NCBI GenBank assembly: GCA_035610835.1
Contig: CM069441.1
Span: 101,181,606 to 101,245,605 of the forward strand
Length of the DNA stretch: 64,000 bases
Reading direction: 5' to 3'
Origin: Ophiura sarsii
Taxonomy: Eukaryota > Echinodermata > Ophiuroidea > Amphilepidida > Ophiuridae
The notes under the pieces were generated by a model, which saw nothing but the letters and a program-made list of their open reading frames with translations, had not been told where the DNA came from and did not search any database. A program made the translations under genes and the position numbers. Shown piece after piece: positions 47,589 to 58,479 of the stretch. The number at the start of each line of letters is the position of its first letter. Positions within the stretch are counted from its first letter, which is position 1.

Positions 47589-47884
47589 CCCCGGGAGGGG
47601 TACTCACGTATGTAAGGTATACGGGAACGTGCCGCTCCAGTGGGTCGTTTTTTCATGAGACATCCTTAGCCATGGGTAGGCTTTTCAACTAAAAAATCCT
47701 TAGACATGGGTCCTGTTTTTCTATTTTCGCGAAAATTTGCCAAAATTAGGTCTATTTTCGCGAAAATTTGGTCTAAAATGAAGCAAAACCCCTAAAAATC
47801 ACCCTTAGAAATGGGTAGGGGTTTTGAATCTCCAGCGGCACACCCCGACCAAACCAAATCCGATAACCCCCCCCCCCCCCCCCC
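47589..47884. mobile_element. Poly-G-tipped foldback element
   Basis: 'cccccgggaggggtactcac' at left and 'aaatccgataaccccccc' at right, with 'gtgccgctcc' and 'agcggcacacc' inside each end. The arms carry 'attttcgcgaaaat', as in 28537-28922. Confidence 0.65.
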
Positions 47885-48306
47885 GGTAGGAGCCATGTCG
47901 CATAGTATTTTAATACTCTGGCACATGGACAAAAATATTTATAATTTCCACAATACCCACATATACAGTTAATCATCACAATCGGTATTTATCATTAAAA
48001 TCTATTTGCATTTATATCAATCCATAATCCAAACGAGGTGGGTGAAACAATAAATATGCTTATTATTTCTATGTGGGTGAAACTCCCAATACTTTTATGT
48101 GTTTTATAAATTTACCAAATATGAACTGTAAAACTATAAAGGCCTAGTATTCTAGAATGAGTCATAATAACAATCTGGATTATGTCAATTAAATTGTCTA
48201 TTGCATAAATATCATTCTTGGCAAAAGATAAGCATGTAAGAGCCAATTTTGATCATTATTGAAGTCAGCAGTACACATCAGATCTTTCTAACTGTTAAAA
48301 CATTGG

Positions 48307-48761
48307 AAAAAGTGTACTTTAGGTCCACGATACTAATATCGTTCAATACTGGAACATAAAAGTTGCAAGTATCGAGCGATACTGGTACGGTGGAACATTT
48401 TTATGTTCCAGTATCGGGGGATACTGGTACACGTGATACCAATGAGATTTGTCCCAGTATTGAACGATACTGGTACATAAATATGTTCTAGTATCGCCCG
48501 ATACTGGACCATTTTATATGTACCAGTATCGGCCGATACTGGAACACTGACTTTGTACCAGTATCGTCTGATACTTGAGCGTCCGATACTTGAGTATCGC
48601 CCTATACTGGAGTATCGCTCTTCCAGTATCGTCCGATACTGGAGCATCGTCCGATACTGGAGTATCGTCTGATACTCGCCCTATACTGAAGTATCGCTCC
48701 GATACTGGAGTATCGTCCGATACTAGTACAGTCCAGAATCTGGGACCTAAAGTACACTTTT
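48307..48761. repeat. Foldback element filled with CGATACTGG palindromes
   Basis: Outer tips 'aaaagtgtactttaggtcc' (48307-48325) and 'ggacctaaagtacactttt' (48743-48761) are exact inverses of 19 bp. Between them more than 20 copies of 'cagtatcg' or 'cgatactgg' alternate in orientation with 18-40-bp spacing. 'cgatactggagtatcg' type units are self-complementary. Confidence 0.85.
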
Positions 48762-49084
48762 CCGAAGACATCTTTACTGTTAAAAACACTTTTGAGAAAA
48801 CCTTGCTCAAATCCTGCCTTACCCTAGGTGGTTTCAGTCAACATTGACTTTGGGTACGCATGAGAGTTCCAAAAATCGTGGAAAAGGGTTTTTTTCCGTA
48901 TCATGTCTGCGATTTCCCAATATTAGGGTGTTTTTGGAAGCTATCTCTGCGATTTCAAAAAATTAGGGGTGATTTTTGGAGGCTATGTCCGTGAAAAAGA
49001 AAAAAAGTTAGAATGAGTGTTGTGTCATATATCAATCTAGAAATTCACAGCCATACTCTTTAGTAGTATAGTTTAGAGAAGTGT

Positions 49085-49103
49085 TTTTTTATGATACACC
49101 CTG
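49085..49103. mobile_element. Solo end of CAGGGTG-type TA element
   Basis: 'atgatacaccctg|ta' is the right-hand tip of the CAGGGTG family. No matching left tip is identified. Confidence 0.4.
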
Positions 49104-50200
49104 TATAATAACCCAACAAAGGAAACCATGACTAGATCTATTAAGAAAGAAGAATCTAAAACCTAGAATAACGCTGTATATCAGCTTGGTAACTCAAGAG
49201 GAAATGAAATGCAAGGCAAACTTAAATTGTCACAATAAAGTGAGATCAAACAATTTCCATGACATTTCCCACGAGGTTGTATCCCCTTTTCCTTTATGAA
49301 AACGCTACACAACCGAATCCTATCATACCGTATGCTGGGAAGGGAGTACTGGACAGGTCATGGCCATGCAATTAATCGCATCCTGGATTACTGTAAATAT
49401 GGTTTGCTAGGTTCCTGTTACAGATTCTGTTATGTATACAACCCAGCCAAAGGCTTTACATGGATGGTTACTAATAGTCCATGAGTCCTATCGCAGTTAA
49501 TCATACGTCTAAAGGCTATGGGCTACTGAAGGCGCTGTTTTGCAAAGATAGTTCCAGGCAGCTAAGTAACTGCAGTTAGCCAAAGGCAACAGAAAGACTT
49601 ATTGAGCAATCCCAGCATGCTTCACTTCCATCACATGACCAGTAATTTTCTGTCTTCAGTGTCTACTGATTCTTATTGACATTACATTGCAATAAAAGGC
49701 TTATAAATTTGGTTAAAAACATCCTGTTTTCAAGTAGTACAATTGACAAGACTTCAAACTCATCCTCTCTTGTTTTTTTGTGAAGACCTATTTGTTGAAA
49801 GAAATTGGATATGGAGGCTAAATTGTGCCTATATCTACAGTGTAAGGCGGAGGTCAAATGACTTTGAGCTGTTTTAACAGCTCAAAGTCATTAGGCACTG
49901 TTTCAATTCTGTTAAATACACATTTGGCACTGCAGTGATGTTAAGACTGTTGGATGGCAAAAGAAATCTTCTTTAGCCAAAGGTGATTATAGTCGTCTAA
50001 TTAATAATTGAATAATTGAATAAACAATTTTGGAATAGCATACTGTGTAAACAAGTCCAAACAGTGTGCACTACATGCACATGCTGCATAATGCGTACAC
50101 ACTCACGCCGCATGCTGCGTAAGCTTGAAAATAAGCAAATATCCCGAGCCAGTGCTTTACATCAATCGTGTATCTCGTAGCTGTGTATACGCTAGTATAC
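49104..50200. other. Intronic stretch with a 36-bp palindrome
   Basis: Otherwise featureless intron. At 49857-49892 a 17-bp arm 'aatgactttgagctgtt' is followed after two bases by its exact inverse. Confidence 0.5.
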
Positions 50201-50360
50201 AAATATTGAATGCCTGAGCGTGTGATAGTAAAAACTATATCACAAGGTCAAATTTGGATTTTTCCATTGCATGGGGCAAAGCCGAGTGTAATGGAATAAT
50301 CCAAATTGGACCGAGTGATATAGTTTAACTATTGCACAAACAAAAGGCATTCAATTTTTG
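50201..50360. repeat. Foldback with 'attgaatgcctg' arms
   Basis: 'aaatattgaatgcctg' is mirrored by 'aggcattcaatttt'. 'actatatcac', 'ggtcaaatttggat' and their mirrors pair inward. About 160 bp; target duplication not defined. Confidence 0.5.
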
Positions 50361-51794
50361 TTTTATATCATGATATCACATCATTCTTGTCCGGCCATAA
50401 TGATCGTAAAAACTATCACATGGTTGAAATTAGGCCTATCATGATATAATGGGAACTTGTTCATTCAACAATTAATCAGACTATAGTGATTGTACTGTTC
50501 CATTGAGACAAGGGCCGGCTATATATGCTGCTGTGCTAATGGAAACACTAGATGGCACTGTTCTGTTAAGACAAGAGCCATCATAGATGGCACTGTTTTA
50601 CATGAATGGTTGTTGCTAGTTTATGCCACCATTATACTAAATATGCAGTAAAGTACAGAAGTACCATGGCATGTATTATCAAGTGAGGGCACTATTTTTC
50701 CTGTGTTAATAGCCCAGAAGTAGTATGAATGCCAGGGAAAAATTGCTCTATATACACACACAAAGAGAATACTATTGGGATATCTTCGTGATACTTTTCC
50801 ATTTTTGGTGGTATACTTTTATGTGGGTTTTAAAAGAATATAAACATATACAGATTGTTGTACATTTTCATATATTAATGTATTGACAATATCAGCTATG
50901 AATGACACATTTGATTTTTGTTAATACAATAGAGGTCCTGCATATGACCACAGACTATAGGAAGGGACAATCAAGTAGATTGATTCTCAAAGTACCCGCC
51001 GCAAATCCATGGTCATATGATTGTTTCGCAGGTAGCTGTTGTGATTAATTACCGATGATGTCATTCCACCGCTTAGCCAATGAGCAACCTCATAATGGCC
51101 GACGCCCACCCTGGGCAAAGTAATGGTTCCGTGTATTCGCTATGTATCATAATTGAAAATAACAGGAGAGTGCAACTAGCGAAAGGGATCGGCCAAAGTA
51201 AACATGGTAGTATATTGGCCTGGTTCTCTTTTCCAAAAACAATCATGCAATTTGATAGTTGTATTTCTGAGATTAAGAGTCGGAAATATTCACAAACATT
51301 TTTTTTGAATACAAAATTCGCTTATTATTGTTTGTATACCTCCACGTGAATTAATCTAACAGCCTGCTAGGTAAAACGTACTTTCCAACGAATCAACAGT
51401 GGTTGAACGCGCAATGGCGATGCGCAAGTAAGTGATTGGTGAGCTTAGTCATTCTAACACAACCACAACATGAAATATGCAAAAGCCATTGATGCGCATC
51501 ATTTTGATCACTTTGCGTGTACTGATGCCATATAAGGTTCGCGTGCCGGTCATACTGTTGTTTTACCCGACGCCCGTGTACTGCATTAATGAATCGGCGA
51601 TGTTTGATCGAGGCATATCTGACATACATATTAATGAGATTATGAATTTGCTACAATGAACACAAGTAAATCATTTAATGTAATAATTTACAAACTCAGG
51701 AAAACAAGCTAATTTTGGTGAGTAAGCAAGCTATCACGACTTAACCTTGTCATAAGTACTTCAACTTAGAAACTTTGTCCCCATTTGGAGAAAA
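50361..51794. other. Intronic stretch
   Basis: 'agatggcactgtt' occurs at 50551 and 50584 as a short local duplication. No exon or bounded element recognised. Confidence 0.35.
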
Positions 51795-51885
51795 ATGAAA
51801 ATACTGGGATTTGAACACATGACCTTTTGGTCCCAAAGCAAATGTGATAACCACTACACCAGCTTGGCTGTTGGTGCCAAGGTAG
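51795..51885 (-). repeat. tRNA-derived SINE-like sequence
   Basis: On the minus strand 'gctggtgtagtggttatcac' matches a tRNA A box and 'catgtgttcaaatccc' a B box at correct spacing. It ends less than 100 bp from the SPATA20 exon donor at 51973. The acceptor stem does not pair, so a retroposon or tRNA pseudogene is more likely than a functional tRNA. Confidence 0.55.
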
Positions 51886-51972
51886 CGATTTTAAAACGGC
51901 TACAAAAATGCAAGTGGTCTGCCGTTAAGAATCCTAATTTTGTTAGCCGTATAACAATATTATCCAACTGAC

Positions 51973-52184
51973 CTTCTTTTAACCTCAATAAAATTGATGG
52001 ATCATCGCCAGCTCCAGAGAAATACCCAGAGTTGCCTTCTGTGTCCCAGAAAAGTTGATCTTGTTTCTCCTGTAGATCGCAAGCCCATCGTAACCAGGAG
52101 TCATCGTAGCAGGCTTCATAGAGGTCTATTAATCCACGGATCAAGAAGGCGTAGTCGTCTACAAAACCGTTGATGGGCACAGAT
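51973..52184 (-). CDS. SPATA20: SPATA20 homologue, internal exon
   Basis: This 212-bp exon has acceptor 'gcattctaaacag' and donor 'aaagaag|gtcag'. Starting one base into a codon, it reads SVPINGFVDDYAFLIRGLID then LYEACYDDSWLRWACDLQEK and GYFSGAGDDPS...LLRLKE. Gly-Phe-x-Asp-Asp-Tyr-Ala-Phe and the downstream Arg-Leu-Lys are conserved barrel helices of SPATA20. It enters in phase 2 from 54553-54721 and leaves in phase 1 into 43480-43679. The next intron is 8.3 kb. Confidence 0.93.
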
Positions 52185-52222
52185 CTGTTTAGAATGCAAA
52201 AGAATGAGGGAACGCTGTAACT

Positions 52223-52472
52223 TTAACACTTTCCACGCAGCTATTAGTTTTACCATACACAAAACAGGTTTTTTTCCAGAAACCTTTCTCAACTTTCAAA
52301 GTCTATCTTAAGGGTTACTGAACTACTACTAGGCATGTTTATACTTATTTCAATGCAATTCTCATGTGGATTCCATTTATGGTAAGGAAATTAAATAATG
52401 TTGACATTTTTTAAACATTTTGTGAAGTTTTGGAATGTTGTCTGGAGACACCTGCCGCGTGGAAAGTGTTAA
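52223..52472 (+). mobile_element. TTAA MITE family 1, copy f
   Basis: TTAACACTTTCCACGCAGC at left, 'gccgcgtggaaagtgttaa' at right. Inserted only 39 bp upstream (minus sense) of a SPATA20 exon acceptor. Confidence 0.88.
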
Positions 52473-52639
52473 GGCACCTACAATATTGTACATCCCTTGG
52501 TTTGTGCCAAAAGAAGCTTCAACTCAAGATGCCACAATCATGCTGTAAGTTGTGGCTAAAGATTTTTCAGATACCCGCTAAAGATATTTCAGACACCTTC
52601 TAATCACTTTTTCTCTAGAGGCCAAAAATATACCTTAAG

Positions 52640-52899
52640 TGTGACCCATCACACCAAAACATTCCTCTTGTCGGTTTTACTAGTTTCTAGATATGAAGTA
52701 AAATGTCTTGAAAAATAAAAATTAATCAAAAGGAAATGCTAAGCTTTTATTCATCATATTTACTGATTCTTTAAGGCGAAATTTCAATTATGAGGTACAT
52801 TGTATCAATTTAAAGTTTGATTTTTGCATGTTTTGATATGTTCAAATCAGACATTGGATAAAAGACCCAAAGTGGTATGTTTTGATGTGACGGGTCACA
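52640..52899. mobile_element. TGTGACCC foldback repeat, copy 1
   Basis: 'tgtgacccatcacaccaaaa' at left and 'ttttgatgtgacgggtcaca' at right are inverted. 260 bp. Copy 2 at 60156-60408. Confidence 0.7.
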
Positions 52900-53180
52900 A
52901 ATGAGGATTTTGGGTGTTAATCTAGTGAACCTAGCACCAAAAAGTGTTGAAAAATAGTTATTGAACTTAATGTCCCTTTCAAAAAGTGTTTAAATTTAAT
53001 GAGGGTTACTTTTAAGGTATTGATAAAGTAAAAGAAAACAGAGCTGGAATTCCAAGGTTTATAGATGTTAACAGGATTTTGAAAGAAGAACCCTTTTTCT
53101 TGAAAATTGTCAATTTTAAACCCCTTTACGCATACCGTGCCTTATCTCAAAAAACACAATGGTCATGCATGTTTGCAGAA

Positions 53181-53715
53181 ATGCACCTGTCAATTGCACA
53201 CCCGGCCCCGGGGGACCCGGGGATAGTGGGGATTAGGGCTGGGACGTACAAATTGCTGATGTACGTCCCGGGTACAGTCGTGTACGGTCCCCGCGGGGCG
53301 GGGCACCATTTTGTGTACGTCCCCGCTACAGTCCTGGCCCCCCGTTACCGGGACAAAGTGTACAGTCCCGGCCACCCTTAACCAGGACAAAGTGTATGCC
53401 CCGGCTACGGTTCGCAGATCGCTTAATTTCTTTCTGCAACATAACTGGATGCATTTATATGTGTTTATTAGGCTTATTCAGTCAAGCGCATCGCATCTAT
53501 AGCTTATTGATAGCAACGCCCGGGGTGTACATTTGTGTACCTTTAGCGTACGTCCCCGCTACATGCCCCGGCTAGCGGGGGCACAGTTTGTACGCTCCCG
53601 TACACTCCCCCCCCCCATAGCCGGGCACCGTATTTTGTTCACTCGCGTACGGTCCCCGCATGGTCCCCGTTATGCCCCGGTCCCCCGGGGCTGGGCTTGC
53701 AATTGATAAGTGCAT
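53181..53715. mobile_element. GC-rich foldback element, copy 2
   Basis: Tips 'atgcacctgtcaatt' and 'aattgataagtgcat' match those of 3811-4432. The interior is packed with 'gtacgtccc', 'ggggacgtac' and 'gtacagtccc' words in both orientations, including a direct 'taccgggacaaagtgtac' type repeat. Confidence 0.7.
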
Positions 53716-53770
53716 ACTACAGTTGCCTTTTAATCTCAAACTAGACATATCAGACCAATTTTAAGCTAAT

Positions 53771-54001
53771 TTAACACTTTTCATGCGGCAGGCGTCTGCA
53801 GACGACATTCTAAAATTTCACAAAATGTTTCAATGTTTCACACGTACAAACATGCTTAATAACAATCCAGATGAACTTTTTCAAAGAGATGCTATATATT
53901 AGTTCAGTAATCCTTGAGGTAGAGTCATACAAATTGTGAAAGGTTTCTGAAAAATATGTTTTTTGTAATGGTAAAACTAATAGCCACGTGGAAAGTGTTA
54001 A
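53771..54001 (-). mobile_element. TTAA MITE family 1, copy g
   Basis: TTAACACTTTTCATGCGGCA at left, 'agccacgtggaaagtgttaa' at right. Interior shorter than the family norm, with an internal substitution near 53840-53890. Confidence 0.82.
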
Positions 54002-54552
54002 TGTAATTTTGACATTTAAAGTCAACATTATTGGTTGCTTGGGGGCCAAATATGGATGGAGCTTGAGCTTACTGGGACATGGATTATGACTGGGAGCATT
54101 TGCTTCATCTAAGCCTGAACAGTTAAATCAGAGCATCCAATGATCACACGTGTGATTGTAATGCGCTAGCGAAAGTACACTCCCCATTCAATGACAACTA
54201 TCGACACATGTGCATAACACTGGGTTGATCACTAAAGATGCTTTAACACCCCTAATATATCACTGCACAGCTTTAGATGTAAACAAGTATCAGGGGTTAG
54301 AATTTTAGCAAAAATCTATCCTCAAAAGAGATTCTCCTAAGCAATTCCATGAGAATCAAAATTTATTATTTTGTTGATTGATTAAACTTTTTTTAGGTTT
54401 ATACACAAAATAAATAGAGGAAAATCTAAGGATTCTTGTAAAATTATGCGACGAGAATCTAAATGGATTCTCACAGCATGTGACAAAATTCTAACCCTGA
54501 GTATATCACTACCTAAAGACACCATCCCTATCTTCTTCCCCATTATACTCAC

Positions 54553-54721
54553 ATCTGTGTGATACTGCCATCTTTATCACAATAGGCACTTCTAAGCAAG
54601 CATTTGCTTTCTGCATTATACAGGTAATCTTTGATAAATGTAGCTGCCTGTATTGCCCTATCTGTATACTGCTGATCCTGTAATACTTGTCCACACCTGG
54701 CAAACCCAGAGATCATCAAAC
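54553..54721 (-). CDS. SPATA20: SPATA20 homologue, internal exon
   Basis: This 169-bp exon has acceptor 'gtgtttttcaacag' and a consensus GTGAGT donor (552-547 region). It completes the Gly codon of WNG from the previous exon and reads LMISGFARCGQVLQDQQYTD then AATFIKDYLYN and LLRSAYCDKDGSITQ. The Trp-Asn-Gly-Leu-Met-x-Ser-Gly-Phe/Tyr-Ala run that spans the junction is a hallmark of SPATA20/YyaL. It leaves in phase 2. A dispersed repeat begins only 30 bp upstream of the acceptor. Confidence 0.93.
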
Positions 54722-54750
54722 CTGTTGAAAAACACATATATAATTGCCAT

Positions 54751-54942
54751 TGGGCTATTCCATGTGAAATCAATACCCCCCCTATGGAAGACATGATCTT
54801 ACATTTCCACACAGGGAGTGTACATTTCAAAAGTGTACATTTCCAATGGAGTCACCCTTGCAGGTAACCTCTTTTGCCTTGTGGGGACAATTAAAGTCAC
54901 GACTTCCATAGGGGGTGTATGGATTTCAAATGGAGTAGCCCA
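54751..54942. mobile_element. 'gggctattccat' foldback repeat
   Basis: Left 'tgggctattccatgtgaaat' and right 'atttcaaatggagtagccca' are inverted. Internal 'cccctatggaag' pairs with 'cttccataggggg'. A second right-hand end of the same family lies at 55290-55355, beyond a hAT insertion. Confidence 0.7.
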
Positions 54943-54972
54943 TTATAAAGCCATGTGAATATCAAATATGGT

Positions 54973-55278
54973 CAGTGGCGTAGCTAGGTTTTTCATATGG
55001 GAGGGGGGGGGGGCAAGAAATAAAAGTGAACCAACAAGATTAGCGATTTATACTTACTTATTTTTGCTAGGAATGAGGTACATTTTGGCTTTGAATTCAA
55101 GAAGCTTCTACCAAAAAGATTCTATTTTTTTGGGACACATGCGCTCGAAAAATTTCCATCTGTGTACTTTTGACCGTCATAATTCCATGATTCCTCACCG
55201 ACAGTGCCAATCTCAACCGACACGACAGTCAATATTTATTGGGGGGGGGGGGGTCTCCCCCCTCTGGCTACGCCACTG
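54973..55278. mobile_element. hAT-like element, 8-bp duplication
   Basis: Starts 'cagtggcgtagctagg' and ends 'ggctacgccactg'. Flanked by 'aatatggt' and 'aatagggt' (one mismatch in 8). The interior matches 29328-29634 and the truncated copy from 60784. Confidence 0.82.
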
Positions 55279-55289
55279 AATAGGGTTAC

Positions 55290-55355
55290 CTGCATGGGGA
55301 GATTAAGTTCATGTCTTCCATAGGGAGTGTATGGATTTCAAATGGAATAGCCCAA
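55290..55355. mobile_element. Second right end of the 'gggctattccat' repeat
   Basis: 'cttccatagggagtgtat' then 'atttcaaatggaatagccca', the same right end as 54942. Either a tandem copy or the other part of a copy split by the hAT insertion. Confidence 0.6.
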
Positions 55356-55582
55356 TATGTAATTGGACCTTTTGAATAACACATTTTGTGTGCATGACAA
55401 TTTTGCTAGTTGAATCGTGAAAATTGTAGCGAATATGGTGACTTGTATCGCCAAGTAAACAGTGATTTTAGCAAGTCATTTTCAAACTTTCATTATACAT
55501 ACGTACGACAATACAAACATTTACACATTGGGAAAGTGGAGAGGAAGACACATAGGGGTTTCCATATGGGCCAAAAACATAC

Positions 55583-55775
55583 CATTCCATGCTGTCAGCA
55601 TTTTATCATCCAAATGAGCCTTGGGCCTCTTCTGCCGATGCTCGTACAAAATCTGTCGTGACTTGGCGAGCGCTCTCTCAGTTACATCCTGGTCAAGTTT
55701 GGTTTGTTCTGCTGTGTATTCCAGTGTGCCCCGCACAATCAACACATTTTTAGTTCTGAGCTCTCCATGAGGGTC
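55583..55775 (-). CDS. SPATA20: SPATA20 homologue, internal exon
   Basis: This 193-bp exon has acceptor 'actattttctaattcag' and donor 'ggaatg|gtatgt'. It enters in phase 0 and reads DPHGELRTKNVLIVRGTLEY, then LAKSRQILYEHRQKRPKAHL and DDKMLTAWNG. Asp-Pro-x-Gly-Glu-Leu, Arg-Pro-Lys/x-His-Leu-Asp and Lys-Met-Leu-x-Ala-Trp-Asn-Gly are invariant blocks of the family's glycosidase-like barrel. Catalytic function of this region in SPATA20 is unproven. Confidence 0.94.
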
Positions 55776-55878
55776 CTGAATTAGAAAATAGTGTACAAAA
55801 TAATCGTGGCTGACTTCGGGTTCATCTTCAAGTTTCTGGCATCTTTGTGTTTATATTTTATCACTTTGAACTCTGATT

Positions 55879-56133
55879 TTAACGCTTTCCACGCGGCAGT
55901 CGTCTGCATATGACAGTTCCAAAATTTGACAAAAGTGTTCAAAAACTTCTAAATTATTGAATTTCATCACCATATTTTGGATCACCATGAGAAATGCATT
56001 AAAATAAGTACAATCATGTCTAATATTGGTTCAGTAATATAATTCTTTGAGATAAGACTTTGAAAGTTGGGAAAGGTTTCCGAAAAATCAGTTTGGTATA
56101 TGGTAAAACTTATAGCCGCTTGGAAAGTGTTAA
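55879..56133 (-). mobile_element. TTAA MITE family 1, copy h
   Basis: TTAACGCTTTCCACGCGGCA at left, 'agccgcttggaaagtgttaa' at right. Lies in the intron 104 bp upstream of a SPATA20 exon. Confidence 0.85.
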
Positions 56134-56291
56134 TATGCATAAAGAGGTCTCCTATCCGTATATCAAATGAGCGCAAACTTAGGATATTTTCATTTCCAAT
56201 TTGTTCTTGACTTTTTTTGATTATATAGCGTTTAATGCAAGGCATGGGATAACAGTTATATAACATGAGTCATATGGATGTACATGTACTC

Positions 56292-56684
56292 TTAAATGAG
56301 GTGTTCATCAAGCACGACATTGTGCATTATATGTTAAGACAATAATTATATAGAACAAAACATACTTATTACAAAACGAATACAAACTGCCATCTGTCAA
56401 TATGCAATTTTTCAAATTCGCGGCAATCGAAAGTCCCGGTATCAATGAAGTCATAGTTATACAATGCACTTGCACAAATTTGAGCACCAATAAACATCAC
56501 GTCATTGATACTGGGAGGACTTCAATTACCGTAAATTTTAAAAATTGCATGTTGAGAGATGGCAGTTTTTATTCGCTCTAGCGATAAGTATGATGTTTTG
56601 TTCTATAACTACGCGATTTGGGCTCAATAATTATATTTCTAAGATATGATGCCCAATGTTGTTCTAGCTGGACACCTCCTTTAA
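56292..56684. mobile_element. TTAA-bounded MITE, family 4, copy 2
   Basis: TTAA, 'atgaggtgttcatcaagc' at left and 'agctggacacctccttt', TTAA at right. It is 393 bp, the same length as copy 1 at 42420-42812; the two share tip sequences and 'gacattgtgcattatatg'. Confidence 0.8.
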
Positions 56685-57375
56685 GAATCGTTTAAGGCCT
56701 GTAACGCATTCTGGATTCCTGTCATTAAAACCTTTCTTAATATAATCCCAGTCAGAAAACATTCACCCCCTGCAATCATAGCATATATTCACTGTAGTAT
56801 GGGACACAGTTTATGGTTGTCAGTCTGCTTATATTGTTGTGAATGGATTACCATTCTTTTGTCTAGATATGTTCATTGACATTCTTAATCACCTATTGCA
56901 ATGAATGATGAAAGAATCAGAATTACGTTCTTTAGAGATATCGTGAGTTAAAAATGGCATTAGGCGACGACAAATCTGTTTAACCTAAAATGTCACCAAA
57001 ATCTGCAAAAAACCAGGATTTGTAAAAAAAATGTGTGAAAAAAAATGTTGACATATTTTCGGCCAAAAAACGGCTGATTTGATATATAAAAAGGTTTCCT
57101 TGAGAAATTGAATTTTTCTTAAAGTTGAAACTTCTGCATACCATGTGAAGAATCCCGCGATTTGTTGTTGTGTTTGATGATTTGGAATACCAATGGAAAG
57201 GTTGACACAAGAAGTTGCTGATAAACCATTTACAAATTGAAATAAATGTAGCTATATTTGTAGGTGATTATATGCTATTGTGTTGGGGGGGGGGGATTTG
57301 TTGACCAGGAAGTACATATTTTTGAAGCAGACGGATGACAGTAAACTTAAAATCAACTTTATTGGCCAGCTTTAC
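56685..57375. other. Intronic stretch
   Basis: No exon or bounded element recognised; a G run lies at 57284-57294. Confidence 0.35.
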
Positions 57376-57585
57376 CTGTTCAAAGTCCACATTACCCCCA
57401 GTACTAATGCTATAATGTTTGCTAAACACATCTGCCAATGTTACACTATCTGACCCTTCAACCTTCTCCGATAACAATGTTTTCACTTCATCTGAGGTCC
57501 AAACACAAAACGCGCCCTCTTTCTTCTCTTTGGAGTCAGTCGTGGGAAGGGAGTCGGCATCCTCTGCACTGTAAAACCCACCATG
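57376..57585 (-). CDS. SPATA20: SPATA20 homologue, internal exon
   Basis: This 210-bp exon (70 codons, phase 0 at both ends) has acceptor 'ttacatttttttcag' and donor 'gaacag|gtaaag'. It reads [20 protein letters not shown], then [20 protein letters not shown] and [13 protein letters not shown]. [11 protein letters not shown] followed by Glu-Gly-Ala-x-x-Val-Trp is the most recognisable SPATA20/YyaL signature. Confidence 0.95.
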
Positions 57586-58048
57586 CTGAAAAAAATGTAA
57601 TTGTACATGAAACGATGGAAGACTAATATGTGTACAGAGATGTTGTGCCAAAAAAGTAAAGTAAAATAAAATAAATTAAAAAGCCCTGTTTGTTTGCCTC
57701 GGCTCCCTGCAGTCAGCGTCAAAACTAAAACTAAATCACAGTTTTTAGTAAACTTTTACACTATATACCAATTAAAATCTAAAAGAATACTCTTTCTATT
57801 TTAAAGTAGTTAATTGTTCGTTTGTTATATGTTTTTCCCGTTTTGTTCTAATATCCATTTATCCTTGCAGCCCTGTCTCGCCCATGCATAGGCAAACAAA
57901 ATTGTTATGTTGTCCTCGACCGCCCGCTCGGTCAAATTTATACCGCTCCGTTTTTTTCGGGTTTTTTCCAGATTTTTATTTTTTTCAGATTTTTTTTTTA
58001 ACAGTTTAAATAGCATTGAATATTAAAACTAAGTGTTTATAACATATA
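57586..58048. other. Intronic stretch left of the Tc1 palindrome
   Basis: No exon. Contains T runs near 57950-58002. Confidence 0.35.
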
Positions 58049-58479
58049 CAGTTAAGCCCACAATTATTCATACCCCTTGGAAAATATGAGTTGTTTGCGT
58101 TTTTCTCATATCTATACCAGCTGGAGTGGTGGAACTTTCGCTTTACACTATAGACAATTAGTTTGCAAGAACAAATCAATATATTTGGGCTCAACATTTT
58201 TTGCATAACAATAGAATTGAACAAGAATTATGTTTTTATGCCTGTCCAAAATTATTCATACCCCATACTAAGTCTAAGGATTGAGGCCACTTTTTGTAAT
58301 AATACACATGTTTTTGACATTCCAAACATTCTTAATATTGTGTGATAGGCTTTTATATTGTTATGTAATTATTCCATGATGTGTGCATACAATGTGGATG
58401 CATTACAAATGTGTCCTATTGAATGTATAGTGAGGGATATTAGGCCTATAGGACAACACTCTAGCTCTTTGACAGCATG

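Noticed and set aside
48333..48847. Overlapping frames rich in SIGRYSSIGRY or SSDTGVSSDT
   Set aside because: Translations of the CGATACTGG palindromic array.
51795..51885. Functional minus-strand tRNA gene
   Set aside because: Promoter boxes are present, but the cloverleaf acceptor arms do not pair and the sequence runs into SPATA20 intron; a SINE-like relic fits better.
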